The notes below the pieces were generated by a model that made no database searches, had not been told where the DNA came from, and worked only from the letters and a program-made list of their open reading frames with translations. Both the position numbers and the translations under genes were made by a program. From Phaeotremella fagi (taxonomy: Eukaryota > Basidiomycota > Tremellomycetes > Tremellales > Phaeotremellaceae), in the NCBI GenBank assembly GCA_001599715.1, contig BCHU01000004.1:1550001-1614000 (forward strand): a stretch of 64,000 nucleotides of DNA. The letters are read 5' to 3'. Shown here piece after piece: positions 56,221 to 64,000 of the stretch (within the stretch, counting starts at the first letter, position 1; every line of letters begins with the position of its first letter).

Positions 56221-57809
56221 ATGGCAATGCTAATCCCCCTCCTCCTACCACACGTCGTACAAGCAGGTACAAACATAGGTAAGTCCCGTCCATCCAAACA
56301 CCACCCTCACCCTAACTTCACTCCTCTAGGTATCGGAATCTCCAACGTAATCCAAGGAAACTCTTCCAACGTCTCCTTCCAGATTGGTAACAAAGTATTC
56401 ACCACCAGCAAAGGCTTCAATTTATCTGGATTACCATATGAGATAAGACGGAAGATCCTTTTAATAGCTCTAGAGGAGAGTAGGGGGTAAGGCTCAAATC
56501 CTACATCCATCTTCAATCGTCTGAATATTGACGACTGGAATATAGACTTATCCTACCCACTCCATACATCTTCGATCCAACTCGTCCAATCTCAAACGAA
56601 GAATTCGATAGACTCAGAAAGAGAAACCCGTTACATCCAGAGAACGAGAACTATCGTTCTATAGTCGGTGATAGGGTTTCCGCTAATGGTTATCCTATCT
56701 CCAGTTGGAGATGGAGGAGTGTCTGTTCGGAATGGCAGTTTATACTTCAGAGTTATCTTTGGGAACGATGTGATGTTTATGGATATCGACCGTGGGTAGT
56801 CAAACCTCTCTCGATGGGGGATCTTTGGTACTGATTAATGAGTAGATACGATAAATTCATTAAACTCATGGATCATCCACGTATCTCTTTCTCTGCTTTA
56901 CCTGAGATTAAATCTTTAACTTTCAGAGAAGGTTTCGAATCACCTCCTGATATCTGTGAGTCCTTCTTACCCATCCTCACCAAGTTATACGTCTAACTCG
57001 TCACAGATACCATCCTTTCCAACCCCAATCTCAAGAAATTAGAAGAAATCCATATCCTCCCCAACTACCCTACTTCATTCCATCAACTCGTTCCCCCCTT
57101 GACACCATTCCAATTCGGTATTCAACTTCTCAAACCATTGAACCAATTACAGGATTTCACTTATGGTCTACCATTAGAAATCACTACCAACTCAACTGCA
57201 CGAGAACATTTGAAAATCCTCAAACCAAAGAATATCTCTCTTACCTTCGTTCACCCTACCGTATCCATTTTCACGGAACTCGAAAGTCTTCTCAGTGAAA
57301 CAACAGAAGTGTTCACTATCCGTTATGTGACAGTGAGGAATTTCTTGGATCCCTCAATATTCCTTTGTGAGGATTTACAGAAATTCAAAAAGATCGTTCT
57401 TAAATTATGTCTACCGAAACCTAGATTCATTCTACGAGATCCAGATCATCTCTCAACTCAACCTGGTGAACTCATAGAAGATCCCAATTCACCCACTAAA
57501 GAATTCCTCAACCTGTTACTCAATTTATTGAGGAACGCGGAGGAAGAGGTTAAATCTAGATATACGGTTTATAACGTTACTGAATGGGAGATACCGGGTT
57601 TGGGTGATTTGGGGAAATTGAATAAAATCTGGCCGGAGGTTGGGGATGAAGAGGATTTGAGTGTTGAGGCTTTGATCTCGGGAGAGGGGGGGAAGGGGAA
57701 GGAGAAGGGGAAGGAGGTCAAGGAGAAGAAAGAATCTTGGGAACGACAGACGGATTTGAGACTTTTCGGTGGTCTTATTGGATTGAGATTGGAGAGTAGT
57801 AAACATTAG
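56221..57809 (+). CDS. F-box-like hypothetical protein, 457 aa
   Basis: Exons 56221-56278, 56330-56486, 56546-56791, 56846-56955, 57007-57809. Residues about 57-73 (LSGLPYEIRRKILLIAL) resemble the start of an F-box, and a SWRWRSVCSEWQFILQSYLW segment about 70 residues later resembles its second part (xxxVCxxW). The remainder has leucine-rich, repeat-like helices (LPEIKSLTFRE, NPNLKKLEEIHILPN) as in many F-box proteins. The C-terminus is Lys/Glu-rich (GKGKEKGKEVKEKK). A role as ubiquitin-ligase adaptor is possible. The start is uncertain: the first exon (MAMLIPLLLPHVVQA) is hydrophobic and could belong to a leader, with translation starting at a later ATG. Confidence 0.68.
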
Positions 57810-57986
57810 TATGGGATGGGTGGTGAAGTTGTACTTGTTTTGGGTTTTATTGTTGTACTCGGAGTAGTTGTCGATGATCAGTCTTGTTGTTCCTTAACCG
57901 CTTAATCGGGTATGACATCCACTTTCAAATTGTCTACGTTCAACCAACAATAACAATACCTATCGCCTGTCTGAGTCCATTCAACA

Positions 57987-59209
57987 ATGGCTTCAACACT
58001 TCGTGAGACTGTCTCTGTAAAAGCCATCAACTCAAGTACATTCAGAGCAGAACCTTTCTACGGGAACGCACGTCAAGGTAATGTCTTACCCATAGCGTGA
58101 GTGACCAACCATTTCGTGCTCATGCTCAAAACTCACACTTGCGTAGATACGGCGGTATAGTCCTAGGCCAATCCATCTCAGCAGGTTCTGCAACTAGTAA
58201 ACCAGGTTTCGACCTTTATTCTGTACAGGGAACGTATCTCGGTCCGTCTGATACGGATTTACCAACAATCTTCAAAGTTAGATCTATAAGGGATACGAGA
58301 AGTTTTATTTCAAGATTGGTAATCGCCTATCAACTTAAATCATCGAGTTCACCTCCGAATTCGAATGTAGTCTCGATTGACGAGGATCAAATAGAGAACC
58401 CAAACATCTATAGGAAAACTTTGATAGTCTTACTCGATTTCCATAAAAAAGAAACATCATCTCTACTAGAATATTCATCCTCACCTCGACACCCAATAGA
58501 ATTTTACGATACACCCAGCACCCTCCCCCCAGCTATTGAACAAATATCAACTAAACTCGATCCCAAATCTGCTGTAAAATATCGAGAAACTTTTAATCTG
58601 ATGTTGAGTTTTTTAGATTGTAGACCTTGTACTCGGTCCATGACTGCTCAGAACGTTTTTGGGTGGTTGGAAGGGAAGACCACTACGCAAGATGGGTTGG
58701 GGGTTACGGAGCGTAATTCGGCTCAGTGGTTCAGGTGTTCTGAGGGTTTTCAGAGTGATGTGGAACAATCTGCTGCTTTGGGGTGAGTCTTGGTTATAAT
58801 TTTATATTTGGTGTTGGATATAATCAAATGGGATTTCGATGTCGTACTTGACGTCAACTTTTACTAGTACTAACTTGCATAGATTCATCTTGGACGGCGC
58901 TTTATCTTTTCTTCCTTTATCGCTGAGTAGGTCCTCAAACCCGATCAAAAATCTATCACTGACCCTCTCCAAGCCCATCAAAACCTATCCTCAGCTTCGG
59001 CTTGCTCATCGCTAGATTTCTCTTTACGTATCTACACACCAGTCAACTTGAATTCTTGGCATCTGCTCGAACAAACTACGGAGACCGCTGGGAACGCACG
59101 TACGTTCAGTGTTGGAAGGATTTGGGATGAGAAGGGCAATGAGATCGCGTCAATGAGTCAAACTAGTATTTTACGACCTTTGCCTGGAGTTGGGAAAGCT
59201 AAACTTTGA
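57987..59209 (+). CDS. Acyl-CoA thioesterase (TesB type), probably peroxisomal, 341 aa
   Basis: Exons 57987-58096, 58147-58782, 58883-58926, 58974-59209. The enzyme hydrolyses acyl-CoA to free acid and CoA. Family motifs: GNVLPIAYGGIVLGQSI at the start of the first hot-dog fold, SVQGTYLGPSDTDLPTIF and VRSIRDTRSFISRLVIA, then in the second half SSLDFSLRIYTPVNLNSWHL and VGRIWDEKGNEIASMSQ (the Asp and Gln/Ser region that forms the active site in TesB enzymes). The protein ends in Ala-Lys-Leu, a good type 1 peroxisomal targeting signal, so a role in beta-oxidation is inferred. Exon 1 was extended to GC-GTGAGT because only this gives the conserved YGG start. Confidence 0.9.
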
Positions 59210-59303
59210 TTTGGGAATTAATTGTAGCATTGTAGCCGATAGATTCGTTTCACTGTAGATTCATAATGCAGATGTTGTACATATATTTTTACACTGATCA
59301 AAA

Positions 59304-61192
59304 TTATACTGTCTCCTTTTGAGGTCTGTCTATACGATCTCGCCATGCGGGTCCGTATCTTATCGTTAATAACGATAAACAGCCTGCTAAGACTGCCATC
59401 CCAGCGAAGACGGTGTTGGCTATGTGGGGTCAAAAATGTGATCATCAGGTAAAACTGAACTACTCACTCCATCCTACGCCCATAGCTTCTATCATGGGTA
59501 AACAAACGGCTGAAACTCCAGCTGCCATGAAATATCTAACGCAACTAAAGGGTGTATCAGCATTTTCCAAATGAAATCTGGACCCACTTGTTAATAGCCA
59601 GAACCTCACTACTCCTACTCTGGATAACATCCACACAATACGTGTTACTAGGTGCAATAGCCCAAATCATCCCTAAACCAGAGATCATCATGAAAATCAA
59701 CGGTGTTTCAATCCCTCCAACTCCGTATTCTATCGTCCAGCCTACTACCAGGATACTGATTGGGAGAATACAAAAGGACGAGATGAGACCTGTACGAAGT
59801 CGATCTTCCGGTAATCGTTTCCCACGCTTTTGTTGCCATTTCGCTGTCATTTTATCTGCTATTATACCGGAGATTCTTGCTCCTATAACGTTTCCTACAC
59901 CAAAGGGTAGGAAGAGTAACTGTCAACTTGTCAGTTTCTCTTGTCTCCCAATGGATTTAGATAACTTACTCCTAAAATAGCACCATTCGTTATATTATAT
60001 CTAGGTGCCATGGTATAAGACAAAGGTACCAGCAATCCATAAAAAGTAGCCAAAGATAAACTACTGTTCAAAGATACAGCCAAGATATTCGGATATCGAA
60101 GTAAAGCGACACATTTAAGTGGGTTGAAATAGTAGACGACGAATTTTAGGGGTTTTTTACCGTTCGCTATTCTGTTTTTGTTCGTTTTTTCAAGTTCTAT
60201 CTCGCATGGTCTTGGTGGGTGGGAGGTTTCGGGTAGGAAGATGATTAGGATTATTGTGGCGAATGCACCGTAGCCTGTTAAAAACCATTGTGCTCCTCTC
60301 CATGTGATGTTGACGTATTCTAGCAGTCGGATTCAGTTAAAGAAACCCTTAGCAAAATAATTCACTCACCGTTGAACAAACCCGCTATCACAGGCGCTAT
60401 AGCTGGACCCGTGGTTATAGTTGCCAACATCCAACCCATAGCTCTACCCCTCACGAGTGGATGAAAACAATCACCAATTGTCCCAGCTCCAATAGCTAAA
60501 CCGGAACTCGCACCGAAAGCCTGCAAGATTCTCGTACCAATCAATTGAGCGTAATTTTGGGATAACGCCACTCCGATTGATCCAACGACAAATAACGGGA
60601 CTGAGGCTAGATAAACTGGTCTTCTGCCGTAGAACGTCGAGAGAGGTGCCCAGATGAGTGGCGTTGCTCCCATCACTATCAAGTAGATCGCTATCGTTAC
60701 GTTTAAAGCTGAACCTGTGGTGTGTAGCTCGTCTGACATCAATTGGATAGATGGGAAGAAAATCGCAGACGCGATAGCTACATTTCCATTAGCATTGGTC
60801 AACTTATGAAAAAAATAAAAATTCGACCCACGCGTAATAATCGAAGTCATCGCTACCATAGCTATCACACCTCTTTTACGATTTTTACTGAATCTACCAT
60901 AAACCCCCGCATCGACGTCTTCAATTACAGTTCCCTCAGGTACGAATCCAGCAGCACTCAAATCAGTTGCCATCGCTTCCTTCGAAACACTGATTATAGG
61001 TCTTAGACTAAGATCCTTGGAAATACTGTTCAACCCCTTTGCGGTAGTTTTGATAGGTCCTGGTGGAAAAGGTCCCCATTCTGGTCTGGAGGTAGCGTTA
61101 AGTGTTGGAATCTCATCTTTCTCATCGTGTTTCTCAACTTCATCGATCGTCTTCATCCTGGTTTCAGTTATTAACGTTGATGTAGACGACAT
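59304..61192 (-). CDS. MFS transporter, DHA1 drug:H+ antiporter type, 547 aa
   Basis: Minus-strand exons 61192-60832, 60777-60370, 60319-59970, 59919-59588, 59544-59468, 59419-59304. The in-frame upstream ATG (61276) adds 28 residues unlike any family start, so 61192 (MSSTSTLITETR) was preferred. Signatures: SAIFFPSIQLMSDEL after helix 1, PLSTFYGRRPVYLASVPLF (motif A), RILQAFGASSGLAIGAGTI (helix 4), RGRAMGWMLA and GPAIAPVIAGLF (motif C of drug antiporters). The central loop is charged (EIELEKTNKNR). The 54-nt intron 60831-60778 is in frame and would be read through in an unspliced transcript. It probably exports small hydrophobic or cationic compounds; substrate unknown. It converges on the thioesterase with 94 nt between stops. 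Confidence 0.92.
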
Positions 61193-61831
61193 TTCGACCA
61201 GCACTATTCCATTGTATGATTGTAATTCGTCAAAAAAAATTAATCGTGGACGGTGCTTGTACTCTAGAGTGGGCACGTCGTATCAAACACTCATTTTATC
61301 CATCCATCCATCGTATCAACCCACCGGTTTAGCAGTCCCGGACTTGACCGTAGAATTCGGCATTGTCTGGCAAGAGTCCATAATCGGGACTTCGGATTGG
61401 TCAATCAGGTATTGTGATGACTTTCGGCCGATCATTCATTGGTAGTCGTTGTTCTCTGATTATCGTTGAGAGAAGCAGATTAAGGAGATTGAGGATCTCT
61501 TCAGCAATATTGGATTCGATTGGATTGCCACTCACACGATTTGCCACAATCTTTATTAATCAAGATTTTCCTTCTGATGTTTCATTTTTGCTCCAAGATC
61601 GCATAAGAACTCATCGATAAAATGCAATTGGTGGTTTTGTCTTTGAATAAACCGATGAAGGGCCTTCCAAACAGAAGGCAGAGGAGATCTGAGCTGAGAG
61701 AAGACCTTTCGTTCGAATGAATGTGTGCCTTCGCATTTACGTGACTTTCGTACTTTCCATTTTACAATCGTTCCTTCTTCCTCTCAACTTATCATTCGAG
61801 AACCCCAGCCAAAACCTCGCCATTCAAAACA
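61193..61831. promoter_or_regulatory. Divergent spacer
   Basis: About 640 nt between divergent starts. CTCTTTTACG-like pyrimidine tracts and an ATCCATCCATCC repeat (61303-61314) are seen; no gene is supported. Open frames at 61414-61620 lack features. Confidence 0.4.
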
Positions 61832-62749
61832 ATGTCATACGCACATCACGCACTCGAGTACACACATATCGATTCCATACCCGGTAATTACCTGATGATA
61901 GGTTTGGAGCGGAAGCTAAGAAAGAGAAAAGGAGTGGCAAGGGCAGTCACTACACCAAAGGTTATCAGTTGTGATTACTCGGAAACATCCCAGACATGGC
62001 ATATCGCTAATACTATCAGAAGCAAGCTCAATATTGAACCAATACCAATTCCAGAAAACGAAGATAAAGAAACCATATTCAATGCATTCAAAGACCTGGT
62101 CGACGAGGTGTGTGAGACAGTCGCACAAGAAGACTGCAAATGGCAATCAGACACTCCAACAACGATTCTCTTTATGAATCTTGCCGACCTATCGAAATTA
62201 GTCGACAATATTGGTTACCTCAGTTTATCAAGATTGACGTACCCTAGTATTTGCAGCGGTGATTCTGTCACAATATCAAGAAAAAACCTCAGTGCCAGGT
62301 CTTGGTCCATCTCCTTTTGTAGACCAAAACATCTTAAACTTGTTCCACCCTTTGTACTGCGTCCACACGAATACCAAGCCTTGACCATGAATCTTCTACA
62401 ACCTAGAAAATCACAGGCTCAAATAAAGAATCATGCAGCGTCAGAATGGGTGATTGTAGACGGTCCTAACGAAAGATCAACAGAATTCGAAAGAGGCAGT
62501 GATAAAAATATCTCTTTCCAATCAACATCAAGTCTTCCAATTGATTCAAGCTCTCCGACTCTACCATACAGTTCAAGCTCTAACAAGCGTCCTTTCGGTT
62601 TCAACGAAGTTCACTCAGCTGGAACTCTCCCTGAATATTCCAAAAAGAAAACGACAGCAGATGAGATTGAGGTTTTGGATAATATCGATGAAATGATGCA
62701 GCGTTTCGTCACGAGAAATGATCCAGATTACGAGTCAGAAGAGGAATAG
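61832..62749 (+). CDS. Hypothetical protein, 305 aa
   Basis: An intronless frame, unusual in this window. The first half looks folded (TILFMNLADLSKLVDNIGY, PPFVLRPHEYQALTMNLLQP); residues 200-265 are Ser-rich and disordered; the C-terminus is acidic and ends DYESEEE. No signal peptide, membrane helix or named domain. The segment around 84-115 (FKDLVDEVCETVAQED) is helical. I do not recognise the family. The lack of introns could mean a young gene or an origin by retroposition, but no poly(A) remnant is seen downstream. Confidence 0.62.
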   Translation: MSYAHHALEYTHIDSIPGNYLMIGLERKLRKRKGVARAVTTPKVISCDYSETSQTWHIANTIRSKLNIEPIPIPENEDKETIFNAFKDLVDEVCETVAQEDCKWQSDTPTTILFMNLADLSKLVDNIGYLSLSRLTYPSICSGDSVTISRKNLSARSWSISFCRPKHLKLVPPFVLRPHEYQALTMNLLQPRKSQAQIKNHAASEWVIVDGPNERSTEFERGSDKNISFQSTSSLPIDSSSPTLPYSSSSNKRPFGFNEVHSAGTLPEYSKKKTTADEIEVLDNIDEMMQRFVTRNDPDYESEEE

Positions 62750-63153
62750 GTTGATGTCTTGAATCTGAGGAAGTGATGATGATGTTGATTCTGGTGTCAG
62801 AATTGCAGTATAGAGAGTGTTTGAATTTTTGTATCAGCGGTAACATGGTATCTTTAGTTAATTTGACTGTATTCGAGAACGTGAGAATCACTGCCATCCT
62901 TTATCCTTTCTTGTCAAATTTTGGTCTCTGATTGTCCATCCAGCTTTTCATCATACTACCAGACTTTCAGAGGGCGTAACAAGTGCATTACTCCATTCAA
63001 AAGGATTAAATTTTACATTCAGCGTTGACTTTTCACCAATATACTTTATACCGGTGTCCGGTAATTCACTGACCGGGAGGAGGTCCTTCCATTGCTGTTG
63101 TACGAATATTTTAGACCAACAGATTTAGATGACTGATCTTGATCACTACCACC
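62750..63153. promoter_or_regulatory. Promoter region with ACCGG-N3-CCGGT palindrome
   Basis: About 400 nt. A perfect inverted repeat ACCGGTGTCCGGT (63050-63062) contains CGG-N3-CCG, the half-site type of Zn2Cys6 factors, 91 nt ahead of the transporter ATG. TTTATACC (63046-63052) overlaps it. No gene is seen. Confidence 0.5.
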
Positions 63154-64000
63154 ATGTCAGAGCAGACTTCAATATCAGAGGAAACTCCACTAATCCAAAC
63201 CAAGAAAACTACAAACCCACTCCCAAAATCTCAACTCCTCTACATCCTACTGATCAGATCAGTGGAACCCATAACAACCCAAGTCGTTTATCCATTTATA
63301 AATCAGATGTATATCAATGTAGGAGCTGCACATAACCCTGCAGCTGTTGGATACGCTTCTGGAATTGTAGGTTGAACTTAGGTAATCGCTGATAGTCAGG
63401 TCGAAACTGCTGCTGCCTTGGCCAAATTGGTTACAGTTTTCCATTGGGGTGTTTTGAGTGATCGTATAGGACGTAAACCTGTGCTCTTATTGGTAGGTCA
63501 TTTCACAAAGTCCATGACTGATACCAAGGGATGTTTAGGTACAGCATTTGGAGGTGTCATTTTTGGATTCAGCACTTCCTTCACCATGCTCATCATTGGA
63601 AGGATATTGACAACCGGTCTAAATGGTAACATAGTAATCATCAAGGCAGTCGTGTGAGTTCTTCTTAGTTGAACACACTGACGGAAACAGTGGTGAATTA
63701 TCAGATGAGACCAACTCTGCATTGGCATTTTCATTCTTTCCAGTCTTCCTCAATATCGGAAACGTAATAGCAGCAAGTATCGGTGGTTATTTTGGTGATA
63801 TCAGCAAATTCCCAACTTTAGCTGTGTTGCCTTTCTTCCAAAAGTTTCCATATTTTTTGCCAAATTTACTCGCCAGTGCTATCACCGTTATAGTAGGGAT
63901 CGGAGCTTTGTTACTTCTACGAGAAACATTACCACCAAAACGTAACGAAATCGTCGAGACTGGTCAACTTTCTCACGAACACCAACTTGAACCTGATCAC
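63154..64000 (+). CDS. MFS transporter, 5' part (cut by window end)
   Basis: Exons 63154-63366, 63400-63492, 63529-63653, 63691 to the window end. Visible: PITTQVVYPFINQMYINVGA (helix 1, the usual P-x-x-x-x-YPFINQM of the DHA1/YCR023C-like group), HWGVLSDRIGRKPVLLLGC (motif A), FSTSFTMLIIGRILTTGLNG (helix 4) and VVGELSDETNSALAFSFFP followed by GNVIAASIGGYFGD (motif C region). The central loop begins with LLLRETLPPKRNEIV. The 33-nt (63367-63399) and 36-nt (63493-63528) introns are among the shortest in the window. The group exports drugs or small metabolites; substrate unknown. The C-terminal half lies beyond the window. Confidence 0.88.

Noticed and set aside
1..64000. Transposons, CRISPR arrays, rRNA or tRNA genes, integrated viruses
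   Set aside because: No transposase, reverse transcriptase or capsid-like frame, no regularly spaced direct repeats and no cloverleaf-like sequence noticed. A tRNA scan was not possible by eye over all spacers, so a missed tRNA cannot be excluded.

Overview
The window looks like nuclear DNA of a basidiomycete yeast of the Tremellales (Cryptococcus/Kwoniella type). This is inferred from gene content and gene structure, not from a database match. Nearly every multi-exon gene is cut by short introns (about 35-110 nt, GTNNGT...AG, usually with a CTNAC/CTGAC branch point). Genes are packed on both strands with short spacers. The adenylate cyclase has the fungal order RA - leucine-rich repeats - PP2C-like - cyclase. 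I found no rRNA, tRNA, CRISPR array or transposon. I rebuilt exon chains by hand; each complete multi-exon model keeps an open frame through every junction, and boundaries are canonical GT-AG.

Layout: 1-2.4 kb, three tandem, distantly similar small ORFs of unknown function. 3.1-10.7 kb, adenylate cyclase (CAC1). 11.0-13.3 kb (minus), a 12-exon secreted amidase-signature enzyme with a tandem repeat in one intron. 13.8-17.0 kb, a direct tandem duplication of an F-box-like gene, with the first copy apparently frameshifted. 17.5-18.1 kb (minus), a small unknown gene. 18.7-21.2 kb, the CCR4 deadenylase. 21.7-25.4 kb, two tandem pairs of unknown small-protein genes, one pair on each strand. 26.3-32.5 kb, a coiled-coil unknown, a GT31 glycosyltransferase and a large MFS transporter. 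32.9-36.9 kb (minus), a four-gene array of another unknown family. 37.8-42.5 kb, an SMP-like small protein, a membrane protein, a Cys/poly-Gln protein and COP9 signalosome subunit 4. 42.7-45.5 kb, a secreted unknown and an isolated relative of the small-protein families. 45.7-51.9 kb, a likely catabolic mini-cluster: alpha/beta hydrolase, Dal5-type MFS transporter divergent from it, a Zn2Cys6 regulator and a glyoxalase-fold protein. 52.0-64.0 kb, a distant member of the 33-37 kb array, a GT32 glycosyltransferase, an F-box-like protein, a peroxisomal acyl-CoA thioesterase, a DHA1-type MFS transporter, an unknown, and the start of another MFS transporter.

The main novelty is that conserved single-copy genes (CAC1, CCR4, CSN4) sit among several local expansions of short, intron-containing, unrecognised genes. 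These occur as tandem duplicates with duplicated promoters, and family members share intron position and phase. They look like lineage-specific, fast-evolving families; what they do cannot be told from sequence.
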